From Bacteroidaceae bacterium (GTDB lineage: Bacteria > Bacteroidota > Bacteroidia > Bacteroidales > Bacteroidaceae), in NCBI GenBank assembly GCA_016280445.1, contig JAEEGS010000071.1, forward strand, positions 1 to 64,000: a stretch of 64,000 nt of DNA, given 5' to 3'. Positions 42,422-51,043 of the stretch are shown here, piece after piece. The stretch's first letter is position 1, and the number at the start of each line of letters is the position of its first letter. Below the pieces are notes generated by a model. The model made no database searches and was not told the DNA's origin. It saw only the letters and a list, made by a program, of their open reading frames with translations. A program made the translations under genes and the position numbers.

Positions 42422-42976
42422 TCATGGCTCTTTTGAAGTTGCATCGCCCAGCAACCCCTGCAACAGGGTGTTGAGTGTCTCGAAGTCTGCTATGGGTGAG
42501 TCGGAAAAGGCGGCACGCACCTTTCCTTCGCTGTCAACCACATAGGTGCGGGGAATCGTCTTGGTGGCAAACTGATAATAGAGGTCTTTCTCCTTGGGCA
42601 GATGGAAAGGTATGGAGAGTTCTGCCTTGTCCCAATATGCCTGTATTTCTGTTATCGTCTCGCTGCGAGGCACATTGAGCACAGGCACTTGCGGGTGGTA
42701 TTTGTCGTAAATCTGCTGCAGCACCTGAAACTCCTTCTGGCAGTCAGGACATCTGGTGTCGAAGAAGTTCAAGATGTACACCTGTCCTGCAAGTGTCTTG
42801 GATGTCACTTCCTCTCCTTCAGAACTTGTCACCACGAAGTCGGGCACAGCGTCGCCCACATGCACCAGCATCGTGGCGTCGCCATACTCTTCGTTGTCAT
42901 TGATGCAAGATGTCAGCATGGCAACGCAGAGAAGGATGAAAAGTCGTATGCTAAGGGTTCGTGCTGAGATAAACAT
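42422..42976 (-). CDS. TlpA/ResA-like thioredoxin lipoprotein
   Basis: 184 residues. Lipoprotein signal RLFILLCVAMLTSC. ILNFFDTRCPDCQKEFQVL carries a CPDC redox motif and TIPRTYVVDSEGKV the cis-Pro loop of the thioredoxin fold. It should reduce or exchange disulfides in periplasmic partners. A minus -7 box TACTTTTG at 43007-43014 is divergent from the phosphatase promoter. Confidence 0.9.
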   Translation of the reverse strand: MFISARTLSIRLFILLCVAMLTSCINDNEEYGDATMLVHVGDAVPDFVVTSSEGEEVTSKTLAGQVYILNFFDTRCPDCQKEFQVLQQIYDKYHPQVPVLNVPRSETITEIQAYWDKAELSIPFHLPKEKDLYYQFATKTIPRTYVVDSEGKVRAAFSDSPIADFETLNTLLQGLLGDATSKEP

Positions 42977-43061
42977 GCGATAGTTGAATCAAGTTATTTC
43001 CGATGCAAAAGTACACAAAATATTTGCAGGTGTCAGCAAAAGAGAGGAAAAAAAGAGTTTT

Positions 43062-43093
43062 TTTGTACGATTCCCCAATTTTTTGTATCTTTG
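43062..43093 (+). promoter_or_regulatory. Promoter of the PAP2 phosphatase gene
   Basis: TTTG (43062-43065), 20-bp spacer, TATCTTTG (43086-43093), 32 bp before the ATG at 43125. Confidence 0.8.
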
Positions 43094-43124
43094 TATGGTT
43101 TTTGAAAATTGAAAATTGTCGATT

Positions 43125-44630
43125 ATGATACAGAAGAGGCTTGGGATGCTTGCCACCATCCTTGTTCTTTGTGGCACTTTGGGCGTACTGGCTCAGACGA
43201 AGGGGAAGAAGACAACGCCGTATTGTTCGATAGATGAGTTGCCCGATGCGTGTGTGTATCTGCCAGCACCTCCTGATGTGACGGAGGCGGCTTTTGTGGA
43301 TGATTACAATCAGTATCTATGGGGTAAGTCCATGCGCCCTACGGCACGTGGCAAGCGAGCCAGTTGGGAGGCACGTTTTGGTGTTGCCCGCATGGCGACG
43401 GTGTATGGTGAGGCGATGAACATCACCATCAGCCAGAAGGGGACTCCTGCTCTTTGGCGTTTCATTCAGCGTGTGGGGGATACAGGTAGTCGCTCGACCA
43501 CGAAGGCGAAACGTAATTACATGCGTGTGCGTCCTTTTGCCCGCATGAACGAGCCGATGGCGAGTGAATTTGACGACGAGAAGGGGCTTCGTACTAACGG
43601 CTCTTATCCCTCTGGTCACACAGGTTTGGGATGGGCTGTCGCATTGGCGATGGCGGAGATGGCTCCTGAATATCAGGACACCATCTTGCGTAGAGGTTTT
43701 GAGTATGGGCAGAACCGCGTCATTGTGGGTGCTCATTGGCAGAGCGATGTCGATGCAGGCTATCTTACGGCTTCTGCTGCGTATGCCCGTATGCATACGT
43801 CGCCAGAGTATTGGGCAGATTTGAAAGAAGCCCGTGCTGAATATCGCCGCATGAAAGGAATGAGAAAAGAACCGCCTTTCATGATGGGCTATCCTAAGGG
43901 CAAGAAGGTGCTGGATGCACCGATAGATACAGCTTCCAGTCGTTTTCAAGGCGATTGGACTTACTATTGGCTGGCAAAGCGGGAAAGGAACACTGAGCGT
44001 GGATGGCAGGCGGTGCGCGACACGGCTTGCTCGGAATCGGCTTTCTTGCAATGTTTTGCCCCCTGTGTAGATGTGCCTCTTGATGGGGAGGGAACTCCTG
44101 CTATTGCAGCCTTAATATCGAAGGTGTATGTCGAACTTTGTTCTGTGACCACAGAGGCGAAGACGACGGGGTTCCGCAAACGTCCGTTTGTGCAGTTTGG
44201 CGACGAAACTCCTGTTCCAGAGTTGGAGAAGGCGTATGTCCATTCGTCCAGTTATCCGTCGGCTCATGCTTTGTTGGGATGGGGCATCGCGTTAGCGCTT
44301 GTCGAGGTGATGCCTGATTTTCAGAATGCCATTTTGACACGAGGCTTTGAGTATGGTCGCAGCCGCGTCATTCTGGGACTTCACTATGCCAGCGATGTGC
44401 AGGCAGGACGCATCCTTGCCGCTTGTGCCCTTGCGCGTATGCACAACGATGAAAGTTTTTTGAGATTGATGGAAGCAGCCAAGAAGGAATATGCACAGGT
44501 GAAAGTGAAATTGCCTGTGCGTCCTGCTGCAAAAGTGTCTTCATTGTCTGCCAACTATTTTCTGGCGAGTTGGCTTTGTCAGGATTTTACTTCAGAATTT
44601 TCTTCCCGTTACGGATATAGATGTGATTAG
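43125..44630 (+). CDS. Tandem PAP2 / class A acid phosphatase, two catalytic domains
   Basis: 501 residues from ATG 43125. Signal-like MIQKRLGMLATILVLCGTLGVLAQ. Domain 1 has KRNYMRVRPF (KX6RP), NGSYPSGHTG and NRVIVGAHWQSD. Domain 2 has KTTGFRKRPF, SSYPSAHALLG and SRVILGLHYASD. The three motifs of the vanadium-peroxidase/PAP2 phosphatase fold occur twice, so it is a head-to-tail duplication. Domain 1 has Asn for the usual Ser in SRX5HX3D and domain 2 has PSAH for PSGH, so each half is slightly off consensus. Periplasmic nonspecific phosphatase. Its 3' end overlaps the converging GH127 gene by 44 bp. Confidence 0.9.
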   Translation: MIQKRLGMLATILVLCGTLGVLAQTKGKKTTPYCSIDELPDACVYLPAPPDVTEAAFVDDYNQYLWGKSMRPTARGKRASWEARFGVARMATVYGEAMNITISQKGTPALWRFIQRVGDTGSRSTTKAKRNYMRVRPFARMNEPMASEFDDEKGLRTNGSYPSGHTGLGWAVALAMAEMAPEYQDTILRRGFEYGQNRVIVGAHWQSDVDAGYLTASAAYARMHTSPEYWADLKEARAEYRRMKGMRKEPPFMMGYPKGKKVLDAPIDTASSRFQGDWTYYWLAKRERNTERGWQAVRDTACSESAFLQCFAPCVDVPLDGEGTPAIAALISKVYVELCSVTTEAKTTGFRKRPFVQFGDETPVPELEKAYVHSSSYPSAHALLGWGIALALVEVMPDFQNAILTRGFEYGRSRVILGLHYASDVQAGRILAACALARMHNDESFLRLMEAAKKEYAQVKVKLPVRPAAKVSSLSANYFLASWLCQDFTSEFSSRYGYRCD

Positions 44631-47600
44631 GAAGCGGAGTCTTCGCAGGAATTCCGTTGAGGTTGACGTAGGTGCTGTTGGAAGACGTTTGGGTGTGTTG
44701 GGGTGTGGTGAGTTGTTCGATGCCAACAGTTTGGTCGAGGTCGTCGAGGGAAGAGAAGAATCCAATGTACAGAATTTTCGAAGTGCCGATAGAGGAGGAG
44801 AGTCCGAAGATGGTGGCACCTTGACAGATGGAGAAGGGATCCCCCGTGTTATTGTCGTCAAGGCCTGATTGGGTCATGTCCCAGATGAAGGCCGTTCCCT
44901 TCGATAGTTTCTGGGTTTTGGTGGGAACGACCTGGCTGCCGCGATTCACACCGTTGAGCCACCAGAGGTAGGCAGAGCCTGAGGTGGTGCGGACGTTGGT
45001 GGCAACGACCACAAGATACTTCTGGTCGGCATTCAGCAAGTATTCGTCGTCCATGTTCTCGTAATTGAGAGACAGGCACAGGTTGTTTGTGCCTGTGCCT
45101 GCCTTAATCGTAATTGTGTTGTCGTCGTTGTAGGTGAATTTACTCTGTGCCACACGCCCAGCATCGCCTGTCTGCCAGTCGGATGCGTTCCACTGATAGG
45201 CGTGGTCTTTATAATCCTTCAGCAGTCGGAGGTAATAAAGTCCAGGACACAGGGTGTTGGGCGAAGCCACAATCTTGAAAGTGAGTTTCTGCTTCACTTT
45301 GCCCTTGCTGTCCACGAGCAGTTCGTCAGGAATGCGGTATTCCACGTTGTAGAAACCATTCTCGTCGGCACCTCTCACACGTTGCTGCACGGTGATGTCG
45401 CCAATCTTCTGGCCGTCGATGTAGATGTCTGCAACGCGTCCATGATCAGCTGTGATGAAGCGGAGCATCACCGACACGTTGGTCTTCTCGCCTGTGGTGT
45501 TCTCCACTACATACTGAATGTATTCGTTGTTTCGGGCATCGCGGTAAGTCTCACCACGATAACTGCCGCTGGTGGAACCAGTCGAGTATTTTGCCTCATG
45601 GCCTGCTTCGCTCTGTTGTTCGCCTGTAGCCACAAAGTCGAGTGTGCGAGCCGTGAGTGCAGCCTCTTCCGCATCCTTCTTGCCCATCTCAGAGTTGGCG
45701 TACTCCTCTTCCGTACCTTGGAAGAAATAGCAAGAGTAGCGGGTGTGGTGGATGGCGTAGAAAGGTTCGAGCGTGATGTCGCCCTTGTTCGAGGTGGTCA
45801 AGGTGAACTGAAGTTTAGAGAGGTCGTTCTCCTTGATGTTCTGGAGCACGACTGAGCGGTCTCCTATGAGCAACGGTGCTGAAGAGAGCGGCTTGGTGTT
45901 GGCACGGGCACCAGGAGAGTGATCCATGCGGCCTTCACCACCATATTCGTTCTGAAGTTTTGCTTCCGTCTCCGTTCGTGCAGTCAAAAGGATTGGGCCA
46001 TACTTGAAGGCGATGTAACTGCTGTAGTCGGGACAAGGCTCATAGCGGAGCGACATGGGCAGATCCACTTCTCTCACATCGCCCACCTTCCACTTTCTGG
46101 TTTCACAAGTGTAGGAAGCCTTTCCGTTGGCACTTGCCCATGCTGGTTTGCGAATGGCGAGGGTGAAGGTGCCGCCCTTCGTGATGGTCAGTTTCGTCTT
46201 CTGCTCGTATGGGAAGTTGGTTTCCTGACGGATGCCGAACTTCTTGCTGCTGAGTTCGCTGGCCGTGAAGAGGTTCACGTAGAGCGTGTCGTTGGTGGCA
46301 CTATGCGTGTAGATGAAATGTCCGTATTTCGAGTGATTCTCCATACCTGTGCCCACGCAGCACCACATGCCCTGGTTCACCTGCGAGTAGATGCGGTAAG
46401 CCTGTGGACGAAGCGTGGTGAAGTAAACGTAACCACCTGTCTGGGGGTCTTGTGTGGACATGATGTGGTTCCACATCGTAGCCTCGTAGAAGTCGGCATA
46501 TTTGGCATCATGCGTGTCGTCGAAGAGGTCTTCGGTCAGTTTCAGCATATTGTTCGAGTTGCATGACTCAGGGCCCTCCAGATTGTTGATGTAGCGCTCG
46601 CCGCTCTGGTGGTTGAGGAAATGCTCGCTCACCGAGTTTCCGCCAATGCAGACGGTGCGGTTCTGAGCCACGTCTGTCCAGAAGTTCAGCACCGACTTGC
46701 GATAATCCGTCAGTGTCTTGTCTTCCTGCCAAGCGCGTTCGAAACCGATATACTTCGGCACCTGTGTGTTGGCATGCTTGCCGTCGAGGAAGGTGGCGTT
46801 GAAGGTCTTCATGCCGTCAATCATTTGGCGGTGACTATACTTCTTGGCTCCTTCCAGATACTTCGTGTCGCCAAAGATTTTGTAGGCATCAGCCAGCGTC
46901 TCGTTCATACCACCGTGCTCCCAACCCAGCACCTGCTGCATCTCGTCGGTCGAGAGGTTGCTCACCACGTTCACGCTCCAGTCGGAAAGTCCCTTGAACA
47001 GTTCCTTCGCCAAAGTGCTGCCTGTGTAGAGGTAGGCATCGCGCAATCCTGCCAACACCTTGTGCTGACAGTAGAACGGCACCCAACCGCCATATTTGCG
47101 GAACTCCGTCAAGTCCCTTGCATACAATCCCGTCCAGATCTGGTTGATGGGTTGACCGCCAATAAAGCCCTTCATGCCCTTCGTGTCGTTCTTGTAGGCA
47201 TCCTGACAATCCTTCATGATGTTGAGGCAATAGTCCAGACGCTCCTTCATCTTCGTTTTCATCTCGGCATCATTGGTGGCAGCGTAGGCAAGCGAAAGGG
47301 CAGTCACGTAGTGTCCACCCACGTGTCCCTCGAGGCTCCAGTCGCTCAAGCCCCAGTTGCTGAACGACGGGTGATTCGGCTCCCAACCGTAATACTTGGA
47401 AGAAGTGTTCTTCGAGAGTCCTGCCTGACGGATGAAGGGTGTCATCAGTCGGTCAACATCATACTTCAGCAGCAGTTCGTCGTTAATCTCCATCATGGTC
47501 TTCATGGGACCATCGAGGAGTGTCACTTCGTTCAGGTCGAAGTGCTGCGGATAAATTTCACTTTGTGCATTGGCGTTGTTCGCACCCAATGTGAGTGCCG

Positions 47601-47637
47601 CTGTCGCCAAAGTGATAGATAGTAATTTCTTCATCAT
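44587..47637 (-). CDS. Secreted GH127-type beta-L-arabinofuranosidase (DUF1680)
   Basis: 1016 residues from ATG 47637 (MMKKLLSITLATAALTLGANNANAQ). FDLNEVTLLDGPMK, GWEPNHPSFSNWGLSDWSLEGHVGGHY and NQGMWCCVGTGMENHSKYG are hallmark GH127 blocks; the CC pair holds the nucleophile/zinc cysteines. The C-terminal ~250 residues add ligand-binding beta domains and a sorting-like tail (LNGIPAKTPLPNHIYIRNGKKIL). It should release beta-L-arabinose from plant glycans. Its own TACCTTTG box is at 47674-47681, downstream of the GH2 gene. Confidence 0.9.
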   Translation of the reverse strand: MMKKLLSITLATAALTLGANNANAQSEIYPQHFDLNEVTLLDGPMKTMMEINDELLLKYDVDRLMTPFIRQAGLSKNTSSKYYGWEPNHPSFSNWGLSDWSLEGHVGGHYVTALSLAYAATNDAEMKTKMKERLDYCLNIMKDCQDAYKNDTKGMKGFIGGQPINQIWTGLYARDLTEFRKYGGWVPFYCQHKVLAGLRDAYLYTGSTLAKELFKGLSDWSVNVVSNLSTDEMQQVLGWEHGGMNETLADAYKIFGDTKYLEGAKKYSHRQMIDGMKTFNATFLDGKHANTQVPKYIGFERAWQEDKTLTDYRKSVLNFWTDVAQNRTVCIGGNSVSEHFLNHQSGERYINNLEGPESCNSNNMLKLTEDLFDDTHDAKYADFYEATMWNHIMSTQDPQTGGYVYFTTLRPQAYRIYSQVNQGMWCCVGTGMENHSKYGHFIYTHSATNDTLYVNLFTASELSSKKFGIRQETNFPYEQKTKLTITKGGTFTLAIRKPAWASANGKASYTCETRKWKVGDVREVDLPMSLRYEPCPDYSSYIAFKYGPILLTARTETEAKLQNEYGGEGRMDHSPGARANTKPLSSAPLLIGDRSVVLQNIKENDLSKLQFTLTTSNKGDITLEPFYAIHHTRYSCYFFQGTEEEYANSEMGKKDAEEAALTARTLDFVATGEQQSEAGHEAKYSTGSTSGSYRGETYRDARNNEYIQYVVENTTGEKTNVSVMLRFITADHGRVADIYIDGQKIGDITVQQRVRGADENGFYNVEYRIPDELLVDSKGKVKQKLTFKIVASPNTLCPGLYYLRLLKDYKDHAYQWNASDWQTGDAGRVAQSKFTYNDDNTITIKAGTGTNNLCLSLNYENMDDEYLLNADQKYLVVVATNVRTTSGSAYLWWLNGVNRGSQVVPTKTQKLSKGTAFIWDMTQSGLDDNNTGDPFSICQGATIFGLSSSIGTSKILYIGFFSSLDDLDQTVGIEQLTTPQHTQTSSNSTYVNLNGIPAKTPLPNHIYIRNGKKILK

Positions 47638-47766
47638 AGGTGAGATTGTTTTTGTTCTTTCTGATTTTCGTTGCAAAGGTATCACATTTTTCTCTGGTAA
47701 CCATACGCCAGATGTAACACAAATTGTCTCTTCTGTAACATGACAGCACCAACAGAGGCACCACCG

Positions 47767-49569
47767 CTACTTTTTCTTCTTCTCATACCACTCCTTCAGC
47801 ACATAAAACGCCCTCTTGCGCTTCCCCTGGTCGGAAAAGAGACCCTTGCGGTTGAAGTAGTCTTGGATTTCGGGCAGTGGGCGACGAGGAGAACGGAAGT
47901 CCTTCAGCACCCAAGGGCAAGTGCCAGCCAACCCTTCTATCTTGTCGAGCATGTCGAGGTTCTCCCGATAGAGACGCTCCTGAAACTCCTCTGTCCATCG
48001 CTGTTCGGCAGCCCCATGCAGTCCTTCCTTGGCACCACCGCCAAATTCGCTGATGATGACGGGTTTGTCGTAGGGAATCTCCCACTTCATCTTCTTGGCA
48101 TCGTTCACATCGCGATACCAGCCGACATACTGATTGAAACTGATGACATCCACGTATTGGTTCATGTTGTCCTGCAAGCGGTTCACGTAGTTGGAAGCCG
48201 ACAACACCTCCATTGCCATACTGATGAGGCGGGTTGGGTCTTGCTCTTTGGCAGAGGTGGCAAGATGGCTTAGGAAGTTATCTCTTGCATTGCTGTGAGG
48301 AGTCTCGTTGGCAATCGACCAAATGATGACAGCAGCACGGTTCTTGTCGCGGCTGATGAGGTCAGACAACTGGCGATGCGCGTTGTTGTAGGTGTTAGGA
48401 TTGTTCCACGAGATAGTCCAATACACAGGAATCTCTGCCCACAGCAGCATACCCTTCCTCTCAGCTTCGCGGATAGCGTGTTCGTTGTGAGGATAGTGAG
48501 CCAGACGCAGGAAGTTGCAGTTCATCGACTTTGCCCATGCGATGAGTGTGTCGGCATCGGCAGCACAGTTGGCACGTCGATTCGTGTAGGCTGTCTCCTC
48601 ATGCGTGCACACACCGCGCAGGAAGATGGGCTTGCCGTTCAGCAGCAGTTGCTTGCCACGTGTCTCGATAGTGCGGAAACCAATTTCATCCTTGATGGTT
48701 TCAGCGCCGTGTTGCAGTTGTACAGCGTAGAGTTTGGGGTTCTCTGGCGACCAGAGTTGAGGTTTCACCTTTGCGATGGTGAGCGAGGCTTTTCCCTCAG
48801 CATCGGTCGTGACCGTCTTCTTTACTTTCAGTCCAGGAATTGTCAGCGTCACCTTCTCGCCAGCCACCTTCTTGCTGAGCTGGACAGCGAAATCAATGCT
48901 GCCGGTTGTCTTGCCTGTGAGGTGCAGGGTGTAATCTTCCATATAGGTGTCCTCCACGTTGACCAGCAGCACATCGCGAGTGATGCCGCCATAGTTCCAC
49001 CAGTCGAAGATGCGTGTGGGCACATTGTCCGCATGCCGTTTGTTGTCCACTTTCACCACCACGAAGTTCTCACCTTCCTTCAGCACATCCGTCACATCAT
49101 AGCAGAACGGTGTGAATCCACCCACATGCTTGCCCATCTCTTGGCCGTTCACGAACACAATTGCCTCGTAGTTCACAGCACCAAAGTAGAGTAGGGTGCG
49201 CTTCCCCTCCTTCTTCTGAAAGTCGAACAGGCGACGGAACCACACCGTCCCTTCGTAGAAGAAAAGTTTCTCGTCAGCCGTGTTCCAATCGCTTGGAATC
49301 TGCATCGAAGGCGACTTGTCGAAATCATACTCAATCAGGTCACTCGGCCTCTTCGGCTTGGCATTCATGAAGTAGCCCCATTTCACGGGGTTCATCCTGT
49401 AGTCGTAATATCCCTGTTCCTGCACATCCACAAAGTAGTTCCATGTGCCATTCAGCGATTGTACATCTCTTGCATAAATATTTTGAGGTGCAGGAACCTC
49501 GGCAGCCATCACGCATCGGGCCGTGACCATCAGCAGCGTGAAAAGAAAGAAAAGTTTTTTTCTCATCAA
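47767..49569 (-). CDS. GH2 family glycosidase (beta-galactosidase/beta-glucuronidase type)
   Basis: 600 residues. Signal KKLFFLFTLLMVTARCVMA. Sugar-binding jelly roll (SLNGTWNYFVDV, PSDWN, GTVWFRRLF, HVGGFTPFCYDVTD), immunoglobulin-like linker, then the barrel with IIWSIANETPHS (acid/base Glu) and VIISEFGGGAKEG (nucleophile Glu). Length and GG-type motifs fit a glucuronidase-like GH2. With GH127 downstream it may clear arabino- and glucurono-substituted plant glycans. TACCTTTG box 49596-49603 upstream. Confidence 0.92.
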   Translation of the reverse strand: MMRKKLFFLFTLLMVTARCVMAAEVPAPQNIYARDVQSLNGTWNYFVDVQEQGYYDYRMNPVKWGYFMNAKPKRPSDLIEYDFDKSPSMQIPSDWNTADEKLFFYEGTVWFRRLFDFQKKEGKRTLLYFGAVNYEAIVFVNGQEMGKHVGGFTPFCYDVTDVLKEGENFVVVKVDNKRHADNVPTRIFDWWNYGGITRDVLLVNVEDTYMEDYTLHLTGKTTGSIDFAVQLSKKVAGEKVTLTIPGLKVKKTVTTDAEGKASLTIAKVKPQLWSPENPKLYAVQLQHGAETIKDEIGFRTIETRGKQLLLNGKPIFLRGVCTHEETAYTNRRANCAADADTLIAWAKSMNCNFLRLAHYPHNEHAIREAERKGMLLWAEIPVYWTISWNNPNTYNNAHRQLSDLISRDKNRAAVIIWSIANETPHSNARDNFLSHLATSAKEQDPTRLISMAMEVLSASNYVNRLQDNMNQYVDVISFNQYVGWYRDVNDAKKMKWEIPYDKPVIISEFGGGAKEGLHGAAEQRWTEEFQERLYRENLDMLDKIEGLAGTCPWVLKDFRSPRRPLPEIQDYFNRKGLFSDQGKRKRAFYVLKEWYEKKKK

Positions 49570-49756
49570 AATAGGTTGAGTTAGTTAATCGTGTGCAAAG
49601 GTACGATTAAATGAGCACAATACAAAGGGAAAAAGTGCTTTTTTCATTTGTATTGTCGAGCGTGAGTACCTTCGGCGAAGTCAACGGTAAAAAAATATTC
49701 TCCTCGTGCAATGTTTAGGGTGTTTTGTTCGTATATATAGATGGAAGACCATTAAA

Positions 49757-50317
49757 ATGACAACGGATATTGAAATAAACCTGATAGAGGGACTGAGGCA
49801 ACAAAGTCCCAAAGCGCAGCAGCAGATGCTCGGACGATATGGCGATGCCGTCTTTGTCCAAGTGGCGAGACTCGTGCCTGGAGTCGAGGATGCGGAGGAG
49901 GTGTATCAAGATGTGTTTGTCAAGGTGTTCAAAAATATAAGTATGTATGACGTGGAAAAGTCGTCGCTCAGAACTTGGGTCTCGCGCATTGCCTACAACG
50001 AGTCCATCAGTTTCCTCCGGCACAAAAGCATGCCAGTCATCTATTATGAAGATAGGGAGGGAGAGGCTGAGAAACTGTCGGAGAGTGAAGTGGAGGCGAC
50101 CTTTGGGCATCCAGACCCTGAAACGGTTCAGTTAATCAGGGCAGCCCTGAAGCATCTGCCACCCGACGAAAGAGCCATCGTCACCATGTTCTACTACGAG
50201 GAGATGAGTCTGAAAGAGATTGCTTACGTGACAGCATCAATTCCCACGACCATCGCCTCGAAACTGAGTCGAACGAGAAAGAAATTGTGTAAAATCATCA
50301 AAATGTTGCAATCATGA
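49757..50317 (+). CDS. ECF-type sigma-70 family factor
   Basis: 186 residues from ATG 49757. Region 2 AVFVQVARLVPGVEDAEEVYQDVFVKVFKNISMYD and KSSLRTWVSRIAYNESISFLRHK, region 4 IRAALKHLPPDERAIVTMFYYEEMSLKEIAYVTASIPTTIASKLSRTRKKL. It overlaps the next gene by four bases (ATGA), the usual arrangement with its anti-sigma partner. Confidence 0.93.
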   Translation: MTTDIEINLIEGLRQQSPKAQQQMLGRYGDAVFVQVARLVPGVEDAEEVYQDVFVKVFKNISMYDVEKSSLRTWVSRIAYNESISFLRHKSMPVIYYEDREGEAEKLSESEVEATFGHPDPETVQLIRAALKHLPPDERAIVTMFYYEEMSLKEIAYVTASIPTTIASKLSRTRKKLCKIIKMLQS

Positions 50318-50985
50318 CAGAGGAGAAATTGAACGCATTACGGCAGCAGGACACGAACCTTCGTGACGCCATCAGACAGGACGAGGCTGAACGTCCGAAG
50401 ATGTCTGCTGACCTCAACGAGCGACTGATGCAACGTGTGGCTGCTCAAGCAGAGAAGAAGTCGCGTCGCATTGTCTGGCCTTGGATTGCTGCCGCTTGTG
50501 TGGCAGGCGTGTTGATGATATGGCTGACCCCACCCAAGGATGAACCAACGGATGTCGTTGCAGGGAACAAACCCAAGGTTGAACAGCCTGTTAAGGTGGA
50601 TGAACCCAAGATGGCGGAGGCAAAGCCAGAAGTCCCACAGCCAGAGGAAACACCAGCGAAGGTGGAGAAGGCCAAGGTGACGAAGCCCGTTCAGCCAAGC
50701 AACAAAACGCTTTTGGCGCAGCAAACACCAGTAGCGGAACCTCTTGCGACATCAACGGCGGAGGAAGCGCACAACGACATGATTGCGGCCGAAACTCCCA
50801 AACCTGAGGCCCAGCCCGTCATGTTGACCGAACGCGACATCCCAGTGACTCGTCCTGAGAATTACAGATACACCCCTGAGGAACTGGCACTCATGAAGAA
50901 ACAAGCCAATGAGGCTTATCTGAAGTGGGTGGAACTGGAACTCGAGATATCAAAACAAACTTTGGAACAAACAGTTCAGAAGTGA
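50314..50985 (+). CDS. Putative anti-sigma membrane protein
   Basis: 223 residues. Cytosolic N-terminus (~60 residues, RQDTNLRDAIRQDEAERPKMSADLNERLMQRV), single membrane helix WPWIAAACVAGVLMIWL, then a Pro/Glu/Lys-rich stalk (KPKVEQPVKVDEPKMAEAKPEV) and a small C-terminal helical part. No zinc-binding HxxxCxxC motif of classical ZAS domains. Overlap with the sigma gene and topology suggest it holds the sigma factor at the membrane; function inferred. Confidence 0.7.
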   Translation: MTEEKLNALRQQDTNLRDAIRQDEAERPKMSADLNERLMQRVAAQAEKKSRRIVWPWIAAACVAGVLMIWLTPPKDEPTDVVAGNKPKVEQPVKVDEPKMAEAKPEVPQPEETPAKVEKAKVTKPVQPSNKTLLAQQTPVAEPLATSTAEEAHNDMIAAETPKPEAQPVMLTERDIPVTRPENYRYTPEELALMKKQANEAYLKWVELELEISKQTLEQTVQK

Positions 50986-51043
50986 AACAAGTTGAAAATT
51001 GAAAGTTAGAAATTGAAAGTTAGAAATTGAAAAATATTGCCAT

